Source: Flaveria trinervia (Eukaryota; Streptophyta; Magnoliopsida; Asterales; Asteraceae). From it: a DNA stretch of 64,000 nt. The stretch covers positions 12,484,524 to 12,548,523 of the forward strand of contig CM046456.1 of assembly GCA_025506515.1 (NCBI GenBank), read 5' to 3'. Below are positions 12,191-22,770 of this stretch, one piece after another; position 1 is the stretch's first letter, and every line of letters begins with the position of its first letter. The translations under genes and the position numbers were made by a program. A model generated the notes under the pieces. That model was given only the letters and a program-made list of their open reading frames with translations, searched no databases and was not told where the DNA came from.

Positions 12191-13114
12191 TAACATCTGC
12201 TATTTTTTTCAATTGAAAATCCTAAAATCATGTTGAAACTTCTCAAAATGGTAAAATTCAATATTTAAGTATGTTAATTATTTAGATGATGAAACGCCAC
12301 AAATTTTTTTTATATAATCGTTACTAGGAATGAGTTACTAAAAATTTCAAGTAATTTATCGTTACATTAATTTATAATAATTATACTTCATAAAAATTTA
12401 CTATTTTATAAATTTCAAATGTTAATTATAAGTGTTAATCCTTAAAACATTTAATTAAATTACAATATGTTACTTAAATAATTCATTTAAAATTTTAAAT
12501 TATAGAAGTGATAAAATTATTTGTTATTAAATAATTAAATGAGGGTCTTAAGAGTTAAGGGGCTTATATGTCATTTTTGAAACTTAACTAACAAGTTTCT
12601 TACATAAAATGATAAGTTTTCAAAACCACAGGGACTGAAATTGTAACTTATCTGTTTTCAATTCCCAACCGCCACCCCTTAACCCGTCGGCCATCCTTGC
12701 CTCCGGCGAGTTCCGGTGGCCATCCAACCACCCAAAACGTTTGTTTAAAAAGCAATTAAACCACTCCTTTACTTTCCTACATCAGTTTCAAACCCTGTAA
12801 TCGAGTTTAATTGGATTCATTTGATAATAAAGAGCGTGTACTCGAAACCGAAATCTACATTCAAAGTATGAACCCAAACGACTTAAAACCGATCAATTAA
12901 TGTCTAAACAACCGAGGGTAAATCATCAAATCGATGTTCCTAAACTAATAGAACTCCCAACCATATCATCAACACAAAATCTCATCACCATCAAACACCA
13001 CCTTCGTCCGCGACCTGAAACTACTCGAGAACCATGTTCGAAGCACTTTTACACAAAATTAGTTGAGGGCTTTCACTTATCAACATAATCCAAAGCTTCC
13101 TGCAAAGTTAATTT

Positions 13115-13365
13115 GAATCGATTCTTTCCTCCAAGGTCTTGGTCCAGGTTTGCTGCTTTAAGTGCCCAAAAGGCCTTCTGCTCTAGTTCCACAGGTAGAT
13201 GACATGACTTCCCATAAACTAGTTTGAATGGTGTTGTGCTGATGGGAGTCTTATAGGCTGTTCGAAAAGCCCATAATGCATCATCTGACTTGGTAGACCA
13301 GTCCTTGTGGTTTTGACCTACAGTTTTCTCAAGGATTCGTTTGATGCCTCGGTTAGTGACTTCGG
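13115..13365 (-). repeat. Integrase-derived filler patch inside the C 5' LTR
   Basis: This 251-bp block is nearly identical to the B integrase at 9233-9482, in the same orientation, with only a few differences. It replaces about 125 bp that the other C LTR has at 36467-36589. The junctions share 2-3 bases (GA at the left, GG at the right). The patch keeps a G near 13310 that the B source has lost. Confidence 0.85.
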
Positions 13366-13500
13366 ATCAAAAGCCCCATGATAATCGACATTAACAACAA
13401 CGGATTGGGGGTCAATTTTGGGTCCAATTGATCTAGGGTTTATATGGAATTGGGGATTCGATAGAAGCTTGTTTATAACAATTAAAAGTTGATACATACC

Positions 13501-13590
13501 ACGGCTTAGAGCCCTGGTTCACTGGTTATGTTACTCTCCTTCCAGCATGAGGTCCCGGGTTCGAACCCGGGTTCCCTAATCTATTTTTTT
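13501..13590 (+). other. tRNA/SINE-like Pol III box block in the C 5' LTR
   Basis: TGGTTCACTGG (13515-13525) resembles a Pol III A box. GGTTCGAACCC (13558-13568) is a perfect B box, 33 bases downstream, the spacing found in tRNA genes. A T run follows at 13583. The T-arm loop is one base short for a real tRNA and no full cloverleaf forms. I read it as a tRNA-derived SINE head carried in the LTR; the same block is at 36727-36816. Confidence 0.5.
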
Positions 13591-15205
13591 GAAAGGTTTT
13601 TAAGCCTTAATTTAATTATGGGAAATTTTCAATAGTTATACAAATAGTTTTTGTAAACTTTAAATATTTTTAAAAGACACCAATAATTTTCCATAATTTT
13701 TCTAAATTTTAATAATTAAGAGTATTATTTATAAGACATTTTAAACAAAGATTATTCTTGAGTTATATTAGAATGGATTTTAATAATTAGTAAATTATTG
13801 TTGGTCCAAACGTTCCTTTAAATATCCATCGTTTAAATCATGTTATTTTAAAGGGAGATTATTTTGAAACATTATAAATCAATATGTTAAATAAATAATT
13901 ACTTCGATAGTTATTAAATAATTATGCAAATAATTAATTATTATCTAATCATTTGAGCATGTTATATCATAATTATTTAATAAATTTATTCTTTAACTTT
14001 TATGTAAGTTCTTGAAAATTATAAAACAATATAATTTGCTTTATTTTATTTTTAGTTTTTTTTTTTATTATAAAACCTTTATAATAAATCATTTTAAAAG
14101 CTCAAAGCTTATAAAATGATTTTAAATAATTTCAACGTTATTTAAATATGTAATATCTTTATCAAGTTTTAAATAGTTATTATTAAATTAATTATTTCTT
14201 TTCACATATTATATTTATTTCTATTAAATCAATAACTTAAATTGTTGAGACATTTTAATTGATTTATATTGTCTTTATTAAACCAAAACATAAACAATCA
14301 TTATTTTACTTAATTATTTAAACCCTCAAATTCCAATTAAAACCCTAGTTCACGTCTTATTGTTAATCTTATTATCGACTTAATCATGGAACATATACAT
14401 TTAGGCATCTTGTAAGAGAAATCATTGGAGCCTCGTTTGTTATTCTTATCATCATCTTATATATATAATGTGAGTTTCTCATGCCCCCTTTTTACTTTAT
14501 TTCACACCTTTTGGGGTGAAACATGTTGACTTTATAAATTTACACTTGTAACTATCTTGAGACTTGTAAATGCACATGCAATTCATCTTTACATTTTTGT
14601 CATGGTTATTTGTGTTAATGTAAGTCTTATATGAGATACATATTTTGTTTACATTCATTAACTATTGCTAGCCTGGCGACGTCTTAGATCTTTGGGCCTG
14701 GCAAGCCTATTTGGTGCTAAAGTCGATGTATTGCCGACTCCTGATGACGTATGCTTGTTCATCATAGGAACCAAGTACACTTAGCCAATCTTATATACTT
14801 GTAATCAAGTTGAGGTTTGGTTGTAACTGTATGTGTTCTATAAGCTTGCTAACTCATAACCATGGACGTGAATTGCTACTTGTAACCCTTTTACATATAT
14901 ATACTTATGTGTGTGTTTAAACCATGGGAACTAACCAACTTTATAGTTGACCTTTTATTTTTAACATGTTTCAGGTTTGATGCTTGAAGATCTTCTTGTG
15001 CTCATATAGGACTTGGACCTAGACTAATTGTAAGACTTATGTTTTTGGTTGTATTTTGATTGTTATGTTATTATTTTATTTGTCTTGTAATGTTTATTGA
15101 ATAATGATATTCAATAATAATTCAACTTAATTAGTTCCATGTGCTATGAGCAATCATCTCCCATTCGTCTGCCCCGATGATTCCGCCGTCGGTCGGGGTG
15201 TGACA

Positions 15206-15804
15206 GATTGGTATCAGAGCCATGGTTATAGGGATTTAGGTTATTAGAAATGGAATGACCTAGACTATAACTAAGTACCTTTACGCATGAGTCTTCTCAT
15301 GTATTTTATATGCTTAGATAGGATTTTATGTGCCTTGTATATTTATATTTGATTATGTGATTATGTGCCTCATGTGATTCTTCTTATACTTTGACTCTTA
15401 TCAATGCACATATGAATCTTAAATCATATTCTAAGGCATTATGTGCCTAAATCAAATGGTTTTCAAAATAAACTTTGCATCGTTATTCGTGGTTTTCAAG
15501 TCTCGTCAAAGTCTATGTCCTATAACTTGAAACATGTAATGCTGGAAGAGTGGGATGCCTGTATCTCGAGGTGTTCTGTCTAGGAAAAGTATTCATATAT
15601 ATCCAAATCAACCGATGGATCCATTTACCTTACTTGGGAACCCTTGGGGTGAGTGTCTGCTTATAGGTATGCATGTCTTCATTACGGTTATAGCTGACCT
15701 AATACTTTGATAGGTCAACGTAATGTTTTGGTTTGTAAACCGAACGTTACATTCGAAACATCTTGTTATTTTGACTCGTTTCTTCATTGATTTTGTTCCC
15801 TTGA
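15206..15804 (+). other. Element C primer-binding site and left interior
   Basis: Three bases after the LTR, TGGTATCAGAGCC (15209-15221) is complementary to the 3' end of initiator tRNA-Met and would prime minus-strand synthesis. The remaining 580 bases are AT-rich and have no usable reading frame. The last five, CTTGA (15800-15804), are the left target duplication of element F. Confidence 0.8.
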
Positions 15805-17791
15805 TGTAACACCCGGATCTTTCATTTATTTAAATAAAGAGAGAATAAAGTGAAGAAAAAGGGGGAAAAGATATTTTACCCAAGTTGAAGGGTAAAAAGT
15901 GCCAAAAGGACAAAAAGGGTTGAAAAGTTGGTGTAAAGTGGGCATGGCCGCCCACTACTTTCCCACAACTCTCAATTCAGCACATTCTAAAGAGAGAAAG
16001 TGCAGAATTCGGATTTTTGGAAGAAACAGGGCTGAAGAAGTGAATTCAAGGTAAGAAACCCGAAATTTTAAGTGTTTGAAGCTGGCCTTATCTCGTTTGT
16101 GTGCTTATATGTGTTTGCCTGTGTTCGGGTGTGTGTTTTAGTGAGTTTTTAGGCGGTTGAACTCAAATTCAGACGAGTTGGAAGAAGTCCTGCTCAAGAG
16201 TTGTTAAGGTGAGTTCTAGAACCCCTCATTTACATGTTTTCAAACGATTTTAGGGCTGGAAATACAAATCTATATGTTTTACTAATCTGGGTCTCGGACC
16301 CGTATGTTTTTCATGCGTGTTTGAAGATGTTATGATGTTATGTGTGTTCATGTTCTTGTTATATGTTGAATCCGAGGGCTTAGAAGGTAAGATCTAAGCT
16401 TAGAGCATGAAAATAGTGGTTATAGTATGATTCTGCAGTTTTAGTTCCGATTGGGTTAAGTTCAAAATTGGCCTAAGTGTTAGAAACCAATGCGGATGAG
16501 CATTTGGCTAAGTATAGCCAATGCGGATAAACAAAGTAAGTCAATGCGGACGACTGTAACCAATGCGGATGAGTACAACCAATACGGATGAGCATTTTGC
16601 CTAAGTGTTGGCAAATGCGGATGAGTATTAGACAAATGCGGATGAACAGTAACCAATGCGGATGAACAACAACAAATGCGGATGAGCATTTTGCCTAAGT
16701 GTTGGCAAATGCGGATGAGTATTAGACAAATGCGGATGAACAGTAACCAATGCGGATGAACACTTAGAATAATTTCAGGTTTGAAGGAAAGGCGGAGATG
16801 TAGGCCTTGACTTGGGTGGTTCCCGAGGGTTAGGAATATGGACTTTTAAGGTCCTAGATGTTATGTTGGGCATGTATGATGTTGATGATGTTGCATGATT
16901 ATGCATGATGTATGTTATAAATGTATGATGCAATGTATGATGATGCATGAGTGTATGTTTATGTTCCTTAGTATGATGTATAGTATCTTTCCTATGGCTT
17001 TACTTATTATGAGGAATGACGAAGTATTATGTAACGAAAAGTGAAAGACAATGAAAGAGGAACACGATGTGAATGCATGCATTAATGAACGAATGAAAGA
17101 AGTCTTGCAAGCATCGGATAACGGGTCCTTTGTGATTGACCCTTAATGTAGAACCTCTACCGCTCACCCCTAGTACTGTGGCATACGTTTAGCTGTTCAT
17201 TTATTGACTTTGACCCAGTAGCTAAGACTGATGGTTACTCCTAGTACCGTGGCATACGTTTAGTTGTTCATTTATTGACTTCGGCCCGGTAGCTACGACT
17301 AACCGGGGTGTAGCACATGGTATTGGTACGGATGATGTCCGATGCGTAAGTAAAGTCATAAAGAACGAATGAACGAATGAATGAATGAAGAAGATAATAA
17401 TGATATTATCTATGTGTACGTACGATGTGTGGTCATGTAAAAGTAACGAATGGTTTTATATGAAAGTAAAGTATGTTTTGCAATAAAACTAGAACTCACT
17501 CAGCAACGCTGACTTTTATATGTTTTCCAGTTGACAGGTAGTGTTTGCTGAGGATGACACACCGTGAAGCTACTCAGCTCTTTTGAGATGGCATTCTTTT
17601 GATTAATGTTTTTGCATTGTAATGCGATCAAGCTATTTTGTAATGAATGTTGTATTAACTTGCAAAAGCATTTACATGGAAATGAAAGATTGTTTTAGTT
17701 TTCCGCTGCGATTCATGAAACACAAATGTAATTATATGTTTTATGTGCGATGAGAACCCAGCTGTAAGCGTCCAGGGAACGGGGCCTTACA
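15805..17791 (+). repeat. Element F 5' LTR
   Basis: It is 1987 bp and runs TGTAACACCCGG to GGCCTTACA. It contains a minisatellite at 16480-16762 and ends three bases before the primer-binding site. A related LTR piece lies at 1-882. Confidence 0.93.
16480..16762 (+). repeat. AATGCGGATGA minisatellite in the F 5' LTR
   Basis: About thirteen units share the core AATGCGGATGA, spaced 16-25 bases apart. A higher-order block of about 93 bases (starting GAGCATTTTGCC at 16591 and 16684) is repeated in tandem. The same array is in the 3' LTR at 23446-23722. Confidence 0.9.
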
Positions 17792-17794
17792 AGT

Positions 17795-17807
17795 TGGTAT
17801 CAGAGCC
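17795..17807 (+). other. Element F primer-binding site
   Basis: TGGTATCAGAGCC, complementary to initiator tRNA-Met, sits three bases after the LTR. Confidence 0.9.
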
Positions 17808-18140
17808 AAAGTTTAAGTGAAATGGGTAAATTTCCAGAATAAACCTAATCTTAAACTGAGAATGGGACGGAAAGGGAATGGGATGCCAATCTGAGTAGCT
17901 GCGTGCCATTAGGTATTTTCGTAAAGTTAACCGGTTTTATGTGCGCATGGTATGTGTTATGTGTTGTATGTAGATTTAAATACTGATGTAGTTAGGACAG
18001 GTAATACTTGGGGTATGAAGAGTAAAGTAAGTGGCTAATCACAACTGGCCACTGTAATTAGGGACTTACTATACTTGACATAAACTGAGTTGTTCCCTTG
18101 AATGACCGTGTTGGTGTTTGAATCTTTCAGTGTGCGTGTG

Positions 18141-19026
18141 ATGGCCGGAGGTATATCTTCGAAAGCTTCTAGGGGTGGAGGTCATGGTGCTGAACCGCTA
18201 CCCAAGAGAGGAAGACCCAGAGTTGGGAGGGTGGTTCACGAAGAACCAGAGACCCCTCATCCGGAGGGTGGCGACGAAAGCGCCAATCTGAGAGCCTTAG
18301 TAAAAGAGGCTGTTGTAGAAGAAGTCCATCAGTCATGCAGACAATCTTACCGTCTGTGGTGACTGAAGTTATTAAGGCTGTACGAGAAGGGGAAAGAAAA
18401 GAAAGAAACAGATCCTCTGGAGAACGGGAACACCCAGAGCCTGAAACGGTCCTGTCTGATGATGAAGAGGAAGAAGAAGAGCCTGTGCCAGAGGCAGTGC
18501 GAGGATGTAACTACGGGGCATTTATGAGGTGCAATCCCCCTACTTTGGACGGTAATGGCAATGTTACCGCTGCTCACCGATGGGTGAGAGAGATGGAGGC
18601 CGTTCTCGACATCAGCGAGTGTCGGGAAGATCAGAAGGTGAAGTTTGCCACTCATTCATTTGTGGAATCGGCACTATGTTGGTGGGACAACATTGTCCAA
18701 GCAGAGGGTAATCAGGCAATCGGGAGAATGAAATGGCCTGAGTTGAAGAAGATGGTGATTGAGGAGTTCTGTCCTCACAGGGAAATGGATAAATTGGAAA
18801 GGGAGTTTCTGCAGTTGGAGGCTGGAACCATGACACACCAGCAGTATACCACCAAGTTTAATGAAATGGCACGACTCGTGCCTGATCAGGTGACGCCTCT
18901 GTCTCGGAAAATCAAGAGGTACATTCAGGGTTTACCGGTGGATGTTCGCCGGCATATGATCGCCGCCCGGCCAAGTACGTTTAGGTCGGCGGTCGATTTG
19001 GCCGGAGACTTTATGATGAGAGGGAG
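18141..19026 (+). pseudogene. Element F gag (matrix/capsid part)
   Basis: I start at the ATG at 18141 (M-A-G-G-I-S-S) because it follows the leader directly and gives the basic, Gly/Arg-rich N-terminus (R-G-R-P-R-V-G-R) usual for chromovirus gag; an upstream ATG at 18102 is in frame but less typical. An acidic stretch of Asp/Glu near residue 110 precedes the retrotransposon-gag core, with A-x-x-W-V-R-E-M-E, C-W-W-D-N and E-F-L-Q-L-E-A-G-x-M-T-x-x-Q-Y-T-x-x-F-N-E-M-A-R-L-V-P at roughly 18560-18890. The protein would form the cytoplasmic virus-like particle. A one-base loss near 18333 and a two-base gain near 19025 break the frame. Confidence 0.85.
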
Positions 19027-19983
19027 GTGGTGGTCGAAGCGAGCAAGAAGGGTGGTGGTGATCGGAACTGGAACGGGAAACGGTTTGGTCGGGGTGATGC
19101 CTCGACGGGTAACAAAAAGGCATGGGTGGATGACTGCCGCGTGGCCACATCGGGAGCGGGATCAAGGAGGTGTGGTAAGTGTGGAAAGGAGCATGCGGGA
19201 GAATGTAGGCTGGGTTTGAACGTGTGCTTCAAGTGTGGGAAGACAGGGCATATGGCGAAGGATTGCCTGTCGGGCAAATGTTTTAACTGTGGGGAAACTG
19301 GTCATATGAGCAGAGATTTTAAGAAGCCGAGGACTGAGGGTTCAGGGGTGAAGAAGACGGGAAGTGAAGGACCGAGGGCGAGCGCCAGGGCATTCACTAT
19401 GACACAGGAGGAAGCTAGGACAGACCCTGATGTCGTGTCCGGTACATTTCTGGTGAACCAAATTTTAGCTTTTGTGCTATTTGATTCTGGTGCTAGTAGG
19501 AGTTTTATTTCTGCTGCTTTCTGTACTAAGCTTCCCGTTAGTAGTAGGCGTGTTGATGCGCCCTTTGAGGTAGAAACTGCCATAGGTGAGTCTACCAGGA
19601 TTTCGGAGATGATAGAAAACTGTGAGGTGGAGTTGGAAGGTCACAAGTTTCCTGTTAGACCGTTTGTGATGACCTTGGGTGGTTTCGATTTGGTTCTTGG
19701 GATGGATTGGTTGGCGGGCTTCGAGGCGAACATTGTGTGTCGCAAGAAGATGATTCGGTTGACAGCGCCTGACGGAAGTTTGGTAACGGTTTATGGTGAT
19801 CGAGTCACGACGATCCCGAAGGTGATCTCAATGGCAGTAGCGGGAAATTGTATGAGGCGTGGATGTAGCGCCTACTTGGCTTATGTAAAGGATGTAGATG
19901 CACCAACACCACAACTATTTGATGTACGGTTGTGTGTGACTTTCCAGACGTGTTCCAGAAGATTTACCAGGGGTACCACCTGA
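19027..19983 (+). pseudogene. Element F gag nucleocapsid and protease
   Basis: The nucleocapsid has three zinc-knuckle units: C-G-K-C-G-K-E-H-A-G-E-C, C-F-K-C-G-K-T-G-H-M-A-K-D-C, and a third whose last Cys is Phe (R-D-F near 19320). The protease follows, with the catalytic F-D-S-G-A-S-R-S-F (near 19480-19506) and the flap/end motif F-D-L-V-L-G-M-D-W-L. The nucleocapsid would bind RNA and the protease would cut the gag-pol polyprotein. The last 20 codons are out of frame, since the protease-reverse transcriptase junction continues in another frame. Confidence 0.88.
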
Positions 19984-20554
19984 CAGAGAGATTGAATTTC
20001 AGATTGATCTAATACCGGGTGCCCAACCTGTTGCCAAGGCACCATATCGGTTAGCTCCGACGGAGATGAAAGAGTTGATGGAACAGTTGCAAGAGTTGCT
20101 TGATAAGGGGTTCATTAGACCGAGTATCTCTCCTTGGGGTGCTCCGGTCCTGTTGTAAAGAAAAGGATGGTAGTATGAGGATGTGCATTGACTACCGTGA
20201 AGCTGAACAATTGACGGTGAAGAACCGCTACCCCTTACGAGGATAAATGATTTGTTCGATCAGCTTCAGGGTGCCAGTTGGTTTTCAAGATAGATCTTCG
20301 GTCTGGCTATCATCAGTTGAAGGTAAAGGAACAAGATATCCCTAAAACAGCTTTCCGCACGCGCTATGGTCATTACGAGTTTCTTGTCATGTCCTTTGGT
20401 TTGACCAACGCGCCAGCGCTTTTATGGATCTGATGAACCGTGTGTGTCGGCCTATGTTGGATAAATCAGTGATTGTGTTTATTGATGATATCCTGATTTA
20501 TTCGAAGAGCGAGAGATTGAGCATGCCGGTCATGTTCGAGAGGTTCTAGAGACG
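19984..20554 (+). pseudogene. Element F reverse transcriptase, N-terminal and palm part
   Basis: Across several frames one sees the start I-E-F-Q-I-D-L-I-P-G, L-L-D-K-G-F-I-R-P-S, C-I-D-Y-R, then R-S-G-Y-H-Q-L and T-A-F-R-T-R-Y-G-H-Y, and the catalytic V-F-I-D-D-I-L-I-Y-S near 20478-20505. At least five indels break the frame. The order and spacing of the motifs are those of Ty3/gypsy reverse transcriptase. Confidence 0.82.
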
Positions 20555-21310
20555 TTGAGAAGGGAGAAATTGTATGCTAAATTCTCCAAGTGCGCGTTTT
20601 GGTTGCGCGAAGTTCAGTTTTTGGGTCATGTGGTGAATCCTGACGGGATAATGGTGGACCCGGCGAAGGTGGAGGCGGTTATGCAATGGAGGTCACCAAA
20701 GACGCCATCCGAGATCCGTAGTTTCTTGGGCTTGGCGGGCTACTATAGAAGATTCATCCAAGACTTCTCTAAGATTGCTTCTCCACTAACTAAGCTGACC
20801 CGAAAGGATGTGAAATTTGTATGGGGTCAAGCTCAAGAGAAGGCGTTCGAAGAGCTGAAGGCAAGACTGACTCAAGCTCCTGTTCTGTCATTACCCGATG
20901 GAAGCGAAGATCTGGTGGTTTATTCTGATACTTCCTACTCAGGGTTTGGGTGTGTGTTAATGCAAAGAGGGAAGGTTATAGCCTACGCATCCTGTCAGTT
21001 GAAAGTTCATGAGGTTAATTATCCCACTCATGACTTGGAGCTAGCAGCCGTGGTCTTTGCATTAAATATTTGGAGACACTATCTCTACGGGACGAAGTGC
21101 ACCATATTCACTGACCACAAGAGTCTGAAGTACTTCTTCGAGCAAAAAGACCTGAACATGAGGCAGAGGCAATGGTTGGAGCTTATAAAGGATTATGATT
21201 GCGAGATCCATTACCATCCAGGCAAAGCTAATGTGGTGGCGGATGCCCTTAGCCGAAAGGAAAGGCGAACCGATTCGGGTGAAAGCTTGTCAACTAATCA
21301 TGACCTCTGA
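20555..21310 (+). pseudogene. Element F reverse transcriptase thumb and RNase H
   Basis: An open frame of 251 codons covers K-L-Y-A-K-F-S-K-C-A-F-W, F-L-G-H-V-V, F-L-G-L-A-G-Y-Y-R-R-F-I and the RNase H motifs V-V-Y-S-D-T-S-Y-S-G-F, D-L-E-L-A-A-V-V-F-A and I-F-T-D-H-K-S-L, ending with V-V-A-D-A-L-S-R. The three acidic residues of the RNase H site are present, although the usual D-A-S is D-T-S. This is the longest intact piece of the F pol. The frame is lost a few codons after A-L-S-R. Confidence 0.88.
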
Positions 21311-22166
21311 TGTGATGAAGCAAATAAAGGAGTTTCAAGATGAGGCATTGAAAGAAAATCATCTTAATTCGGAAAGAATGAGAGGTCTGGTTGGGGAATG
21401 GGTGAAAACACACTCGGTGTTAGAACTCGATTCGGTCGTGTGTGGATTCCTCGTTTTGGGGATCTACGGGTGAAGATAATGGATGAAGCTCACAAGACTC
21501 GATACTCCATTCATCCTGGTGCCACGAAAATGTACCATGATATGAAGAAAGATTATTGGTGGCCGGGTATGAAGCGCGACGTGATGGAGTATGTGAGTAA
21601 GTGCCTTACTTGCTTACAGGTGAAGGCCGAGCACCAAAGCCGTATGGGAAGATCCAACCTTTGGATATACCGGAATGGAAGTGGGAGCACATCACCATGG
21701 ATTCATTACAAAGTTGTCGTACCCCGAAAGGGTATGATGCCATATGGGTGATAGTTGATCGTTTGACGAAAAGTGCTCACTTTCTACCGATCCGCGAGAC
21801 GTATTCATCTGAGAGGTTGGCTGATCTGTTCATCAAGGAAATTGTAACTCGTCATGGTGTGCGGTGTCTATTGTGTCCGATCGCGACACTCGGTTTACAT
21901 CTAAATTTTGGAAGAAATTCCACGATGCTATGGGGACGAGGTTACATATTAGCACGGCTTGTCATCCCCAAACCGACGGTCAGTCAGAAAGAACCATTCA
22001 GACACTGGAAGACATGCTCCGGGCATGTGTGATTGATTTTGGTGGAAGTTGGGATGACCACTTACCGTTAGCTGAATTCTCATACAACAACAGCTATCAT
22101 GCCAGCATTGGTATGCCACCATATGAGATGCTATACGGTAGGAGATGCAGAACACCCGTTTGTTAG
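21311..22166 (+). pseudogene. Element F integrase
   Basis: The zinc-binding part is E-A-H-K-T-R-Y-S-I-H-P-G with C-L-T-C about 30 residues later (21485-21620). The core shows T-M-D-S (first D, near 21697), I-V-S-D-R-D (second D, near 21870) and S-E-R-T-I-Q (E, near 21985). The end is M-L-Y-G-R-R-C-R-T-P. Frame changes near 21640, 21870 and 21710 split it into overlapping open frames. T-M-D-S in place of the usual T-M-D-F-I reflects one missing stretch of a few bases. Confidence 0.85.
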
Positions 22167-22740
22167 GGTGATATTGGTCAGAAGGAATTGGGGAGCGTCG
22201 AGGTAATCGAGGCTACGACAGAGAAGCTTGAAAAGATTAAAGCCTTCATGAAGTCAGCCAAAGATAGACAGAAGTCGTATGCCGATAAGCGACGTAGGCC
22301 AATTGAGTTCCAGGGGGTGACCGGGTTATGTTGAAGGTCTCACCTTGGAAGGGTATTATCAGATTCAGAAAGCGGGGCAAGTTGAGCCCAAGATATATAG
22401 GCCCTTTCCGAATCATTGCTCGAGTAGGGGAGGTGACCTATAGATTGGAGTTGCCAGATGAGTTAAGTGGAATCACCCAACATTCCATGTATCTCACTAA
22501 GAAAGTGTTTGGCGGATGAAGATATGATTGTTCCACTGGAAGACATCGAGGTAGACGAACGGCTCAACTATGTAGAGCAACCAGTGGCGATCATTGACCG
22601 AAAAGAAAAGAGATTGAGAAATAAGTGGTTCCTCTTGTGCGTGTACAGTGGAAGCACAGGAAGGGAGCCGAGTCAACGTAGGAGACTAAAGATGAGATGA
22701 GACAGCATTATCCACGTTTGTTTGAGGAATAACAGGTTTC
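22167..22740 (+). pseudogene. Element F integrase C-terminus and chromodomain-like tail
   Basis: This part holds K-S-Y-A-D-K-R-R-R-P-I-E-F, V-S-P-W-K-G-I-I-R-F, P-R-Y-I-G-P-F-R-I-I and Y-R-L-E-L-P-D. It continues in other frames to E-R-L-N-Y-V-E-Q-P-V-A-I-I-D-R and a decayed tail ending near the F-E-E stop at 22730. In chromoviruses the tail binds histone marks and directs integration into heterochromatin. Here the aromatic residues of a chromodomain cage cannot be traced, so I call it only by position. Confidence 0.7.
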
Positions 22741-22756
22741 GGGACGAAACCTATTT

Positions 22757-22770
22757 AAGGGGGGTGGACT
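22757..22770 (+). other. Element F polypurine tract
   Basis: AAGGGGGGTGGA lies directly before the 3' LTR and would prime plus-strand DNA. GGGACGAAACC precedes it by a few bases, a typical chromovirus context. Confidence 0.85.

Larger units (their letters stand above)
12189..15205 (+). repeat. Element C 5' LTR
   Basis: It is 3017 bp, beginning TGTAACATC and ending GGGTGTGACA. It aligns along its length with 35539-38434 except for a foreign patch at 13115-13365. The middle is very AT-rich. It includes a tRNA-like block with Pol III-type boxes near 13501-13580. Confidence 0.88.

Noticed and set aside
13558..13568. A real tRNA gene in the C LTR
   Set aside because: The B box is perfect, but the T arm is one base short, no acceptor stem pairs and no convincing anticodon arm forms. 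I call it only tRNA/SINE-like.
18347..18655. Antisense gene opposite F gag
   Set aside because: It is the reverse of the acidic and gag-core coding region, which shows clear gag motifs on the plus strand.
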